64,000 nucleotides of DNA, taken from the NCBI RefSeq assembly GCF_012910955.1, contig NZ_WTVQ01000005.1, forward strand, positions 114,220 through 178,219, given 5' to 3'. The notes beneath the pieces are model-generated. The model had not been told where the DNA came from. It saw only the letters and a list, made by a program, of their open reading frames with translations, and did not search any database. Shown piece by piece: positions 17,559-27,004 of this stretch; position 1 is the first letter of the stretch, and every line of letters begins with the position of its first letter. The position numbers and the translations under genes are program-made. Source of the DNA: Aromatoleum diolicum. GTDB taxonomy: Bacteria; Pseudomonadota; Gammaproteobacteria; Burkholderiales; Rhodocyclaceae.

Positions 17559-18635
17559 ATGAAATTCATACCGATCCATCCCGCACCCGTGATTCCTCCC
17601 AAGCAAACGCCTGCTGTCCTGGCGCCTGCCGGGGCTCCTCTGCGGGATCTGCGCGGTCGCACGGTCCACGACCTGCGAATCTCGGTCACCGACCGCTGCA
17701 ATTTCCGTTGCGTGTATTGCATGCCGCGGGCGGTATTCGACGCAGATTACCCCTTCCTGCCGCGCAAGGAACTGCTGTCGTTTGAGGAAATCACCCGTAT
17801 CGCCAACCTCTTCGCGGCCCGCGGCGTGCGCAAGATCCGGATTACTGGCGGCGAGCCGCTGCTTCGCAAGCATGTCGAGAATCTGATTGCCCAATTGGCG
17901 CAGATTCCCGAAATCGAACTGACGCTCACCACCAATGGCGTACTGTTACCGAGGATGGCACAGACCCTGCGCGATGCCGGCCTGCACCGGGTTACTGTCA
18001 GCCTTGATGCCATCGACGATGCAACCTTCCGCGCCATGAATGACGCGGACTACCCGGTCTCCGCAGTGCTCAAGGGTATCGACGCAGCGGCGGCAGCCGG
18101 CCTCGGACCAATCAAGGTCAATATGGTCGTCAAGCGCGGTGTCAACGATCAGGGCGTGCTTGACATGGCCCGTCACTTCCGCGGCTCGGGCCATATCCTG
18201 CGGTTTATCGAATTCATGGATGTGGGCAGTTCCAACGGCTGGGAGATGGGCGCAGTTGTACCCTCGCGCGAGATCATCGAACGCATCGACCGCGTTTTCC
18301 CCCTCGAGCAGATTGACCCCAATTACTCAGGTGAAGTCGCCGAACGCTGGCGCTATCGTGACGGCAGCGGCGAGATCGGAGTGATCTCATCGGTCACCCA
18401 GGCCTTCTGCTCCACCTGCACACGTATCCGGCTCTCCACCGAAGGCAAGCTGTACACCTGCCTGTTCGCCCAAAGCGGTCACGACCTGCGTGAACTTCTG
18501 CGCACGGGGGCAAGCGACGCAGAAGTGGATCACGCCATTGCTGCCGTCTGGCAGGGGCGAGACGACCGCTATTCGGAAATTCGTACCGCCAATACTGGCC
18601 TACGCAAGATTGAAATGTCGTATATCGGCGGGTAA
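17559..18635 (+). CDS. moaA: GTP 3',8-cyclase (molybdenum cofactor synthesis)
   Basis: MoaA is the radical-SAM enzyme that rearranges GTP in the first step of molybdopterin synthesis. The N-terminal [4Fe-4S]-SAM motif is [15 protein letters not shown] is nearby, and the C-terminal cluster motif is [18 protein letters not shown]. It ends in the conserved GG dipeptide that GTP cyclisation needs. The N-terminus is uncertain: in-frame ATGs occur at 17481, 17508 and 17559 and none has a strong ribosome site. It serves molybdoenzymes, including the PadB protein encoded 28 kb away. Confidence 0.94.
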   Translation: MKFIPIHPAPVIPPKQTPAVLAPAGAPLRDLRGRTVHDLRISVTDRCNFRCVYCMPRAVFDADYPFLPRKELLSFEEITRIANLFAARGVRKIRITGGEPLLRKHVENLIAQLAQIPEIELTLTTNGVLLPRMAQTLRDAGLHRVTVSLDAIDDATFRAMNDADYPVSAVLKGIDAAAAAGLGPIKVNMVVKRGVNDQGVLDMARHFRGSGHILRFIEFMDVGSSNGWEMGAVVPSREIIERIDRVFPLEQIDPNYSGEVAERWRYRDGSGEIGVISSVTQAFCSTCTRIRLSTEGKLYTCLFAQSGHDLRELLRTGASDAEVDHAIAAVWQGRDDRYSEIRTANTGLRKIEMSYIGG

Positions 18636-19026
18636 GCATTCGACACGCCCTGCACATTCTTGGCCGCGTCAGCCATTTGCCCAGCGTAGCAATCTACGCA
18701 CATCCCTCCACCGAGAACCACGGCGCGCAGACGCTGCTGCAGGCGACTCGGCGAATCGGTACATCCACAGCCCGCCCCCTGCTCGATTGAAATTATTCCA
18801 GTCGAGCGGGTGCGCGAGTGATTCCTTTTGGATTTCACGATCCACATATCTCGCACGCCGGGGCTGACAAGATTACCGACACATTCATCCCGAAAACGAA
18901 GTTACAGTCGGCATCAAATTTGCTTACATTCGATGACTCTCGCCGAATGAGTTCTGATTCTCGCTGACTGCAGCACATCTTGGCTTCACCGGTCCCAAAA
19001 ACGAGAACAACGCATCCGCATACACA
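18636..19026. other. 391-bp intergenic region between moaA and NHL lipoprotein gene
   Basis: I see no convincing gene here. The second half (18830-19026) is relatively AT-rich and probably carries the promoter of the NHL gene. A reverse frame over 18569-18856 is Cys-containing but overlaps the moaA end and has no ribosome site. Confidence 0.4.
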
Positions 19027-20145
19027 ATGACATTAGCGGCAATTCTCCGATCGAGCGTACCGATGCTGCGCACGCTCGTCACCAGCATAATGGTCGCGAC
19101 AACCGTCGCCCTTCTCAGTGGCTGCGCCACCGAGAAGGGCTCTGTATCGGAGAAAGAGCACGTCATCCAGTTGCAGTGGCCCGCGCCTCCAGACCCTGCA
19201 CGCTACGCATATGAAATCACGCTGCGTGCCGCTGCCGATATTGAGAAAGAAACAGAAGACCAGCGCCTCAAGCGAATGCTGACAGGTGGTTCGTCGTCCG
19301 GCGAACCCCTCTACAAAAAGCCATCAGCCATCGCTGCGCGCAAGGGGCGCGTCTACGTAGCCGACCCCCCTACCGCTTCAATCGTCGTTTTTGATGCTGC
19401 GCGCAGAAAGACGTTTCGCATCGGGGTACGTGAACCGAACAACAGCCCACGGCCTGTGTCGCTCTCGGTGGACGACAAGAGCAACGTCTACGTGCTTGAT
19501 TCAAAGCTCAAAAAGGTCATGGTCTATGACTCGCTGGGCCTCTTCCAGTTTTCGGTTGGCGATCCCAAGGCGTTTGCCAAACCAGTGGGGGTCGCTGTTA
19601 GCGGCGACGGCCAAAAGATTTTCATCGTAGACCGGGGAAGCATCGAAGAAGACGATCACAAGGTCATCGCGTACGCACCCGATGGATCGGAACTCTACCG
19701 CATCGGCCCCCGGGGGCATGGTGAAGGGCAATTAAACGTGCCGCTCGCGGCAACAGTGGCACCGGACGGCTCCTTGCTCGTTCTCGATTCCGGGAATTTT
19801 CGGATTCAGTCATTTGATACGGAAGGTCGGTATCGGTTCTCCTTTGGCGAAGCCGGCGCTGGATTGGGCCAGTTCTCAAGACCAAGAAGCATTGCCACCG
19901 ATAGGGAAGGAAAAATCTTCGTGTCGGACGCGTCCTTCAACAACGTTCAGATTTTTGATCCGACCGGCCGGCTCCTTATGTGGATTGGCAATTCGGGCCT
20001 CCGCAACAACCCGGGAGAATTCGGACTCCTCGCCGGAGTCGCCGCAGACGAAACAGGGCGCCTTTACATCGCAGACCACTTTCATAACAAGGTGGAAGTT
20101 TACCGGCCAGTTCTCACAGCAGAGCCGGGAAAAACGGGTAAATAG
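19027..20145 (+). CDS. NHL-repeat lipoprotein
   Basis: A 372-residue exported protein with a lipoprotein signal. The hydrophobic stretch ends in the lipobox LLSGC near residue 33, so it is lipidated and membrane anchored. From about residue 95 the chain consists of roughly six NHL-type beta-propeller blades, each of the form P-x-G-V-A-V ... D-x-x-N-x-R-I-x-x-F, for example GSLLVLDSGNFRIQSFD and GRLYIADHFHNKVEVY. No enzymatic residues are evident. A second ATG at 19063 gives a more typical 21-residue signal. It precedes a multiheme cytochrome gene, which suggests a cell-envelope redox or scaffold role (inference). Confidence 0.85.
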   Translation: MTLAAILRSSVPMLRTLVTSIMVATTVALLSGCATEKGSVSEKEHVIQLQWPAPPDPARYAYEITLRAAADIEKETEDQRLKRMLTGGSSSGEPLYKKPSAIAARKGRVYVADPPTASIVVFDAARRKTFRIGVREPNNSPRPVSLSVDDKSNVYVLDSKLKKVMVYDSLGLFQFSVGDPKAFAKPVGVAVSGDGQKIFIVDRGSIEEDDHKVIAYAPDGSELYRIGPRGHGEGQLNVPLAATVAPDGSLLVLDSGNFRIQSFDTEGRYRFSFGEAGAGLGQFSRPRSIATDREGKIFVSDASFNNVQIFDPTGRLLMWIGNSGLRNNPGEFGLLAGVAADETGRLYIADHFHNKVEVYRPVLTAEPGKTGK

Positions 20146-20420
20146 ACAAGTGCACCAAAAAACTTCTTTGTCATGCTAGAGTCTGCCGAATAGCATAATT
20201 AATGAAAAAGACATGTCGATCTCTCACATACGGTCACATCAATAACAATGAACAATCCACACCTGGACACCAATAAACCGCTGCCCGCGCATGCGTTCGG
20301 GGCACACGATCAACTAGTGACGCTGCGCACATCTCGTTCCACCGGCTCATATCAGGCAAAAACCCGCTTCTGCGCAAACGCCGTCCCGACTTTGGACGCT
20401 TCATTTGGAGTGACCCAAGC

Positions 20421-21326
20421 ATGAACGCAACAATAAGAAAAGTCGCTATCGGACTGTCCGTCGTCACGTTTGCCGCAGTCGCCTGGGCAGGCTCGGACAC
20501 TGGAAGAACAAAGTTCTCGAACACCGGCGGCATCACCAACACGCGGCATAACCTGACACAACGGCCGATCGGCACCGGTTCGGCGTTCATGGATGGGTCA
20601 CGGAACGACTACGGCCAAGTCTGCGTTTACTGCCACACTCCGCACGGCGCAAACACAAAGATCCAAGTTCCGCTGTGGAACCGCACGATTCGCGGAAATG
20701 TGACGTTTAACACCTACAACGAACTCAATACTAGTTCGCTCACGCAGGCGGTTACCCGCCCAGGGGCAAATTCCCTGTCCTGTCTATCGTGTCACGATGG
20801 ACAGACGGCAGTTGACTCAATCATCAACATGCCAGGTTCGGGACTGTACAAGGCCAGCCAGGAAGACGCCGCAACCACCGATAACGGATTCCTCAACCTC
20901 TGGACGAAGGGCGGGGATGGCGCCGGATCACCCACTGAGCATACCGGTCTGAATAACAGCGGAGCCGGATGTCTGGCATGTCATGCGCCGGGCGCTTTTG
21001 TCAACGCCACGGACTTCCGGGCCTTCGTCATCGGCACCGACTTGCGCAACGATCATCCAGTAGGGATCACATTTCCGACAAACAACACGGACTTCAAGGC
21101 AACCACGGGAGCCAAGGGGCCAACCAGATTCTTTGATGTCGAGGGCAACGGCAACCTGGACTCCAAAGACATTCGCCTTTATGACACAGGGGATGGCCCA
21201 GAGGTCGAATGCGCCTCCTGCCATGATCCTCATGGAGTCGATAGCGGCGCGGGAACGTTCAATGCGTCGTTCCTGCGCGTCTCAAACGACGGCAGCGCTG
21301 TCTGCCTGACCTGCCACACGAAGTAG
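20421..21326 (+). CDS. pentaheme c-type cytochrome, doubled-CxxCH family
   Basis: A 301-residue periplasmic or secreted cytochrome. The signal peptide (about residues 1-24, ending AVAWA) is followed by five heme-attachment sites: CVYCH, CLSCH, CLACH, CASCH and CLTCH. Two are embedded in CHTPHG- and CHDPHG-type motifs typical of the doubled-CxxCH superfamily. Large loops without Cys separate the hemes, unlike compact c3 or NapC proteins, and no catalytic signature (nitrite, hydroxylamine or octaheme type) is visible. GGAG precedes the ATG. The upstream NHL lipoprotein and the strong terminator downstream suggest a two-gene unit. Electron-transfer partner unknown. Confidence 0.88.
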   Translation: MNATIRKVAIGLSVVTFAAVAWAGSDTGRTKFSNTGGITNTRHNLTQRPIGTGSAFMDGSRNDYGQVCVYCHTPHGANTKIQVPLWNRTIRGNVTFNTYNELNTSSLTQAVTRPGANSLSCLSCHDGQTAVDSIINMPGSGLYKASQEDAATTDNGFLNLWTKGGDGAGSPTEHTGLNNSGAGCLACHAPGAFVNATDFRAFVIGTDLRNDHPVGITFPTNNTDFKATTGAKGPTRFFDVEGNGNLDSKDIRLYDTGDGPEVECASCHDPHGVDSGAGTFNASFLRVSNDGSAVCLTCHTK

Positions 21327-21343
21327 CACATCTGGCGGGGAAG

Positions 21344-21375
21344 TGGGGCTCGATTATGTCGAGCCCCATTTTTTT
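21344..21375 (+). terminator. rho-independent terminator after cytochrome gene
   Basis: A 10-bp perfect stem (TGGGGCTCGA / TCGAGCCCCA) with a 5-base loop is followed by seven T residues, 17 bases after the cytochrome stop. Confidence 0.95.
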
Positions 21376-21484
21376 GTTTGCACTTTTATTCAGCCCTTGC
21401 TGAAACGATTTTTCCGGCGGATCCGGCATTCGGCTGCAAGCAGAGTGGCAAAGCCAGTGCGCGGAGGCGCCCACAAACAAGCAA

Positions 21485-23980
21485 TCAGGCGAGTGAACGT
21501 AACGTCGCCAGTGGCGAGCGTTTCAGCAGCGTGCGCGTTCCCAGCCAGCCGCCGGCGACGACGGCGACACCCCCTGCAAGCATCGCCAGCATGAGTGGCC
21601 AGATTTCGGGCATGTAGTCGATCTTGAACGCGTAGCGTGCGAGCAGCCATCCGATCGCACTCGCTCCAGCGGCTGCCAGCACGGACGCAACGCCACCCAG
21701 CACCGCGAACTCGGCGATGAGTGCCTGGCGCATCTGACGATTTCGGGCCCCGAGGGTCCGCAACACGGCAAGTTCATAATCACGCTCGTCGTGTGTCGAT
21801 TGCAGCGCGGCAAATAGCACGACAAACCCTGCCAGCAGGGCAAATCCGAACACGAACTGCACGATCAGAATGAGTTTGTCTGTCATCGACTGGACCTGGG
21901 CGAGCACGGCTTCAACATCGATGACCGAAAGATTTGGAAAACGGCTGACGAGTTCCGTCGTCAGCCCCGGATCCCCCGGCGCAAGGCGGAAGCTCGTGAT
22001 CAGGCTGGCGGGGTCCGCTTCGAGCATCCCTTCTGCGGCAATGAAGAAGAAATTCACCCGCATCGAATCCCAGCTCAGTTTGCGCACGCTGCTGATTGGG
22101 GCCTCCACTGTCCGCCCTGCAACATCGAAACGCACCTGATCACCGATCTTCAGGGCGAAGGTTTCGGCCAGCCCTTGTTCCACCGAGAATTGTGGCGCTG
22201 ATCCGCTACCGTGCCAGCGTCCGTCGACGACCTGGTTCCCATCGGGCAATGCGCTGCCGTAGCTGAGGTTGAATTCCCGTTCGGCGAGACGACGAGTGCG
22301 TTGGTCGACGTAATCATCGGGACGCACCTCGCGACCGTTGATCGCAACGAGACGCCCGCGAATCATCGGCCGGATCGCAGGGGCGTCGAGATTGCGCGCC
22401 TTAAAGAAGTCAGCGAGTGGTTCTCGCTGGTCGGGCTGGATGTTGATGATGAAACGGTTAGGAGCATCGGGCGGCGACATGCGGCGCCAGTTGTCGAGCA
22501 GGTCCGCACGAATCAGGGTGAGCAGCAGCAAGGCGGTCATCCCCAGTCCGAGGGCGCTCACTTGAATCACGCTGGCCCCCATGCGGCGCACCAGCGATGC
22601 CAGACCGTAGCGCCATCCGCTCCCTCCCAGGGCCCCCTGCCCCCGCAGACGCGCCAGCAGGCGCAATACCCACCAAGCCGCTCCAGCAAATACGGCAAGC
22701 GCAACGGCAAACCCGGCGGCCACGAAAACGCCGAGACGGAAATCGCCGGCGATCCAGAAGACGATTGCAAGTAGTGCAGTGGCCCCCGTGGCCCACGCGA
22801 TGCCGCTACGCGATTCGACCGTGGTGATCTCGCGACGCAAGACGCGCAAGGTCGATACGCGACCGAGACGCAACAATTGAGGCAACACAAACCCGATGAG
22901 CAGGACCAGGCCCACCGCGAGGCCATGTGCAAGCGGGATCAGCGACGGCGCGGGCAACTCCGTCGCCATCACTTGGACGAGAATGACCGCAAGCCCCTGC
23001 TGAACACCCCAGCCGAGCCCGGAGCCCATCGCAGCTGCGACCACGCCGAAAAGGATGAATTCGCCGATGACAATGCGCAATACTTGAGTCTGCCTGGCGC
23101 CGAGGCAGCGCATCACGGCGCAACCGTCAAGATGGCGGCGCATGAAGCGGTGCGCGGAAAGTCCGACGGCGACGGCAGCAAGAATGACGGCCAACAGTGC
23201 GGCGAGGCGGAGGAAACGCTGCGCCTGATCCAGCGCATTGCGGACCTCGGGTCGCGCATTGTCGATGTTTTCGACGGACTCGCCACGTCCCATGCGTTGC
23301 CGCGCCCAGCGCTCGAACGCGGCCACCGCATCGGCATCGCCAGCAAGGTGAAGGCGCCAGCTCGCACGACTGCCTTCGATGAGCAGACCGGTGTCGGGCA
23401 GATCGACGGCGTTGAAGATGGCACGCGGCAGGAGGCTGAAAAAATTCGCCCCGCGGTCGGACTCGAAAGTGAGCATGCCACCGACGCGGAACTCCAGTCG
23501 CCCGAGACCGACGCGATCCCCGACCGACACGCCCAGTGCGACAAACAATCGTTCGTCGAGCCACACTTCGCCGCGATCCGGCATGCCTTTGGCGAGCGCG
23601 TCAGGCTGATTGGGGCCGGGCGCGATCCGCACGCTGCCACGCAATGGATAGGCAGGATCGACGACCTTGACACCGGCGAGTTGCGCTGACGCTTCCGTGC
23701 TGACCATGCTGGTAAACAGGACGGTATTGGCGCTGCGCAGACCTCGCCGCGCAGCCTCCGCCACGAAGGCGCCATCCCACGGGTGATCGGCACGCAGAAG
23801 AAGGTCGCCACCGAGCAGCTGGTTCGCCTCGCGGTCGAGGCCCCGTGCGACACGGTCGGCGAGGAATCCGACGCTGGTAAGGCTGGCGACGGCGATCACG
23901 ATGGCAAGCCCCAGCAGATGGAGCTCGCCGGCGCGCAGATCGCGCAACATCATGCGCAGGGCGAGGCGAAAGGTATTCAT
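21485..23980 (-). CDS. ABC transporter permease, FtsX/YbbP-like
   Basis: An 831-residue inner-membrane protein with two FtsX-type halves. The N-terminal membrane segment near residues 18-36 is followed by a large periplasmic MacB-like domain (about 40-235). Three membrane segments lie near 255-400, further ones near 420-490, then a second periplasmic domain and a final FtsX block, FGFALLAGFVVLFAALQSTHDERDYELAVLRTLGA. This resembles YbbP, which pairs with an ATPase of YbbA type. No ATPase gene lies beside it in this window. The substrate, possibly lipoprotein or lipid related, is unknown. Confidence 0.87.
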   Translation of the reverse strand: MNTFRLALRMMLRDLRAGELHLLGLAIVIAVASLTSVGFLADRVARGLDREANQLLGGDLLLRADHPWDGAFVAEAARRGLRSANTVLFTSMVSTEASAQLAGVKVVDPAYPLRGSVRIAPGPNQPDALAKGMPDRGEVWLDERLFVALGVSVGDRVGLGRLEFRVGGMLTFESDRGANFFSLLPRAIFNAVDLPDTGLLIEGSRASWRLHLAGDADAVAAFERWARQRMGRGESVENIDNARPEVRNALDQAQRFLRLAALLAVILAAVAVGLSAHRFMRRHLDGCAVMRCLGARQTQVLRIVIGEFILFGVVAAAMGSGLGWGVQQGLAVILVQVMATELPAPSLIPLAHGLAVGLVLLIGFVLPQLLRLGRVSTLRVLRREITTVESRSGIAWATGATALLAIVFWIAGDFRLGVFVAAGFAVALAVFAGAAWWVLRLLARLRGQGALGGSGWRYGLASLVRRMGASVIQVSALGLGMTALLLLTLIRADLLDNWRRMSPPDAPNRFIINIQPDQREPLADFFKARNLDAPAIRPMIRGRLVAINGREVRPDDYVDQRTRRLAEREFNLSYGSALPDGNQVVDGRWHGSGSAPQFSVEQGLAETFALKIGDQVRFDVAGRTVEAPISSVRKLSWDSMRVNFFFIAAEGMLEADPASLITSFRLAPGDPGLTTELVSRFPNLSVIDVEAVLAQVQSMTDKLILIVQFVFGFALLAGFVVLFAALQSTHDERDYELAVLRTLGARNRQMRQALIAEFAVLGGVASVLAAAGASAIGWLLARYAFKIDYMPEIWPLMLAMLAGGVAVVAGGWLGTRTLLKRSPLATLRSLA

Positions 23981-24011
23981 GCGCTGGTGGACGGCGGATA
24001 CCGCCAGAGGT

Positions 24012-25178
24012 TCAGGCTTTCGGCAAGAGTCGTCGCACGAGTTCGATCCAATAGTTCACCCCGGCGGGAATGATCTGGTCATTGAAGTCGTAATGCGGAT
24101 TGTGCAGGGTACAGCCACCCTCCCCCGGACCGTTGCCGATCCAGACATAGCAACCGGGTTTATGCCGCAGGAAGAACGCGAAATCCTCGGCCCCCATGCT
24201 CGGCCGCGCATCGGCCAACACACTGCAGCCGGGCAGCGCGGCCGCCACCTCGGCGCACAGGGCGGCTTCGGTGGCCGTATTGATGGTCGGCGGGTAACCA
24301 CGCCGGTACTCGATGTTCACGCGCACGCCATGGCTCGCGGCAATGCCGGCGCAGAGGCGTGAAAGTGCGGCCTCGACCTGGTCCTGCACGGCCTCGCTGA
24401 ATGCGCGCACGGTGCCGCAGAGCTGTGCCCGGTCGGGAATCACGTTGTACGCTTCACCAGCATGGAATTGCGTAACCGACACTACCGCGGCGTCGAGCGG
24501 GTCCAGCGTCCGGCTGACGATGGACTGGATCGCCTGAACCAGAGCGGCGCCGGCGACGATCGAATCGGTTCCGAGATTGGGCATTGCGGCGTGCGCGCCC
24601 TGCCCGAGGATCTCGATATCGAAACGGTCGGCGCTGGCCATCACGGGACCCGCATGCACGGCAAATTGCCCGGCGGGCTGACCCGGCCAGTTGTGCATGC
24701 CGAAGATGGACTCCATCGGGAAGCGATCAAACAAGCCGTCGTCGACCATCGCATCCGCGCCGCCTTCACCTTCTTCGGCGGGCTGGAACACGAAGTACAC
24801 AGTGCCGTCGAAATCCGGGTGCGCGGCCAGCACTTCGGCGGCGCCTAACAGCATGGTGGTGTGTCCGTCGTGTCCGCAGGCGTGCATGCAGCCCTGATGC
24901 CGGGAATGGTGGGCAAAGTCGTTGCGCTCCTGGATCGGCAGCGCGTCCATGTCAGCGCGCAGGCCGACGGCGCGCAGGCTGCGACCGGAGCGCAGTACGC
25001 CGACCACGCCGGTACGGCCGACACCGCGATGTGCTTCGATACCTAGCGACTCGAGGTGGCGGGCAACCAGATCCGCGGTGCGATGTTCTGCGAACGCGAG
25101 TTCCGGGTGGGCATGGATGTCACGGCGAATTTTAATGAGTTTGGGGTGGCACTGCCGGATCGTTTCGATGACGCTCAT
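24012..25178 (-). CDS. M20-family amidohydrolase (hippurate hydrolase-like)
   Basis: A 388-residue zinc peptidase-fold amidohydrolase. Metal-binding motifs are HACGHDGHTTMLLG (about residues 101-114) and PAEEGEGGADAM (about 137-148), and the C-terminal SMGAEDFAFFL is also conserved. The group includes hippurate hydrolases, N-acyl-amino-acid deacylases and indole-acetyl-amino-acid hydrolases. Cleavage of benzoyl- or phenylacetyl-amino-acid conjugates would fit an aromatic degrader, but that is inference. The permease gene downstream is 31 bases away. Confidence 0.88.
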   Translation of the reverse strand: MSVIETIRQCHPKLIKIRRDIHAHPELAFAEHRTADLVARHLESLGIEAHRGVGRTGVVGVLRSGRSLRAVGLRADMDALPIQERNDFAHHSRHQGCMHACGHDGHTTMLLGAAEVLAAHPDFDGTVYFVFQPAEEGEGGADAMVDDGLFDRFPMESIFGMHNWPGQPAGQFAVHAGPVMASADRFDIEILGQGAHAAMPNLGTDSIVAGAALVQAIQSIVSRTLDPLDAAVVSVTQFHAGEAYNVIPDRAQLCGTVRAFSEAVQDQVEAALSRLCAGIAASHGVRVNIEYRRGYPPTINTATEAALCAEVAAALPGCSVLADARPSMGAEDFAFFLRHKPGCYVWIGNGPGEGGCTLHNPHYDFNDQIIPAGVNYWIELVRRLLPKA

Positions 25179-25316
25179 GTCTTCACCTGTTCAGGCAGGT
25201 TTGGAGGGAATTGTCTGTGGGGGTGCCTTCGAGTTTAATGGGCATCGCCGCTTGCGTCGATCGCCCGGATGAGGACATTCGCGCCCCCGAGCGCAGGCCC
25301 TAAAGGAAAACCTGCC

Positions 25317-26243
25317 GTGAAACTTTTTTACGCCGATCACTTCGTGTTGCCATTGCCGCAGGGACATCGCTTTCCCATGGAAAAATACTCGCGCCTGCGC
25401 GAGCGGCTCGCCAAGTGCGGGGCGTTTTCCACCGGGGACTTCGTTGTGCCGGAGGCCGCCACGGACGAGGAAATCTTGCGCGCACATCACCCCGACTACC
25501 TGCAGCGCATGGTTACGGGGACGCTGGAACCGGTGGAGCAGCGCAGTATCGGATTCCCGTGGTCGCCACAGATGGTCGAGCGCTCACGCCGTTCGGCTGG
25601 TGCCACGCTGCAGGCCTGCCGTCACGCGCTGGCACAAGGTTGCTCGGCCAATCTGGCGGGCGGCACGCACCATGCTCACCATGATTTCGGTTCCGGCTTC
25701 TGCGTATTCAACGATGCGGCGATCGCGGCGCTGACGATGCGCGCCGAAGGACGGGTGCGCAAGGTGGCGATCGTCGACTGCGATGTTCACCAGGGTGATG
25801 GCACCGCCACGATTCTGTCGGGAGAGCCTGACTTCTTCACCTTCAGCCTGCACGGCGAGAAGAACTTCCCGTTCCGCAAGGCCGCATCGGATCTCGACAT
25901 CGAACTGCCGGACGGAACCGGCGACGAGGCTTACCTGGAGGCGCTCCGCCATGGATTGATGAGCGTCTTTGGGCGCATCGCGCCGGATCTCGTGATCTAT
26001 CTGGCCGGAGCGGACCCGTACCACGGTGATCGTCTCGGACGCCTGGCGCTGAGTTTCGAGGGGCTGGCTGCGCGCGACGAACTGGTACTGCAGACCTGTA
26101 TTGCGCACGGCACGCCGGTGGCCCTTGCGATGGCCGGCGGTTACGCGCATGACATCGACGATACGGTGGCAATTCACGCCAACACGGTGATCACCGCGGC
26201 ACGCCTCGCCGAGCACTTGCGCTGCGGGAGCAGCCGGCACTGA
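25317..26243 (+). CDS. histone-deacetylase-like hydrolase
   Basis: A 308-residue protein of the arginase/deacetylase fold. The active-site segments are GGTHHAHHDFGSGFCVFNDAA (tandem His), VDCDVHQGDGTA (metal Asp/His) and YLAGADPYHGDRLG (metal Asp). Bacterial members deacetylate polyamines or other small amides. The GTG at 25317 is preferred: AGGA lies about ten bases upstream and the protein then begins VKLFYADHFVLPLPQGH, the usual N-terminus of this subgroup. The gene stands alone on the plus strand between two minus-strand blocks. Substrate not determined. Confidence 0.88.
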   Translation: MKLFYADHFVLPLPQGHRFPMEKYSRLRERLAKCGAFSTGDFVVPEAATDEEILRAHHPDYLQRMVTGTLEPVEQRSIGFPWSPQMVERSRRSAGATLQACRHALAQGCSANLAGGTHHAHHDFGSGFCVFNDAAIAALTMRAEGRVRKVAIVDCDVHQGDGTATILSGEPDFFTFSLHGEKNFPFRKAASDLDIELPDGTGDEAYLEALRHGLMSVFGRIAPDLVIYLAGADPYHGDRLGRLALSFEGLAARDELVLQTCIAHGTPVALAMAGGYAHDIDDTVAIHANTVITAARLAEHLRCGSSRH

Positions 26244-26311
26244 GCGCCCGGCGAGATTGGGCGCGGGGAGGAATCCGGCGACAGCCCCCTTCTGCTGCCT
26301 GGCGGTCCCGC

Positions 26312-27004
26312 TTATTGAGTACCGGGAGCTCCACCCGCCGGAAGTGCCGGACGACGGCCGCGCTCGGCGCGAAGCAGAGCGGCGATATCGGTGTTGCCGT
26401 TCTCCAGTGCCCAGCTCTCGGCCGTAAAGCCGGCATCATTTTTCTGATCGAGGCTGATCCCGGTTTTGAGCAGGCGCCGAACGACCTCGATATGCCCGTT
26501 GCGCGCCGCGAGCATGAGTGAATTGGACTGATTCGGCGCCAGCGCCTGAACGTCTGCGCTACGTGCAAGCAGACGTTCAACGAGTTCGAGGCGCCCTTCA
26601 AAAGCGGCGTACATCAGTGGCGTCCAGCCGTCATGGTTCACCTGTGCGCCGGCATCGAGCAACAGGTCGACCACCGCGGTTTCGCCCTTCAACACCGCAA
26701 GCATCAGGGCGGAATCGCCCGCGGGATTGCGCCGCGAAACCTTTGGTCGGTACTTGAGCAGCGCTTCCACCGTCTGGGCGTTGCCATCTCGCGCAGCAAG
26801 CATCAGCAGGGTATTGCCCTGCGCGTCCACGGTGTCAGGGTCGAGGCCACGATTGAGGAGTTGCACGAGTTGCTGTGTATCACCGCGGCGTGCGGCGCTG
26901 AGCGAATCCTCATAGCTGTCCGCATGCACGAGACCGCTGCCGAGCGATACGGCAACGAGGGCGGCGGCGGCGAGGCGCCTCACGGATTCAGTGTGCTTGG
27001 GCAT
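26312..27004 (-). CDS. secreted ankyrin-repeat protein
   Basis: A 230-residue protein with an N-terminal signal peptide (hydrophobic residues 10-25, ending GLVHA) and about five ankyrin repeats between residues 45 and 215, for example GNTLLMLAARDGNAQTVEALLK and GWTPLMYAAFEGRLELVERLL. Ankyrin repeats mediate protein contacts, and periplasmic members occur widely in betaproteobacteria without a defined partner. The start codon lies 17 bases inside the end of tatD, implying co-transcription with the mltG-tmk-holB-pilZ-tatD run. Confidence 0.88.
   Translation of the reverse strand: MPKHTESVRRLAAAALVAVSLGSGLVHADSYEDSLSAARRGDTQQLVQLLNRGLDPDTVDAQGNTLLMLAARDGNAQTVEALLKYRPKVSRRNPAGDSALMLAVLKGETAVVDLLLDAGAQVNHDGWTPLMYAAFEGRLELVERLLARSADVQALAPNQSNSLMLAARNGHIEVVRRLLKTGISLDQKNDAGFTAESWALENGNTDIAALLRAERGRRPALPAGGAPGTQ

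Noticed and set aside
18569..18856. Cys-containing reverse frame in the moaA-NHL gap
   Set aside because: It overlaps the end of moaA, lacks a ribosome site and shows no known motif; CxxC occurrence is likely chance.
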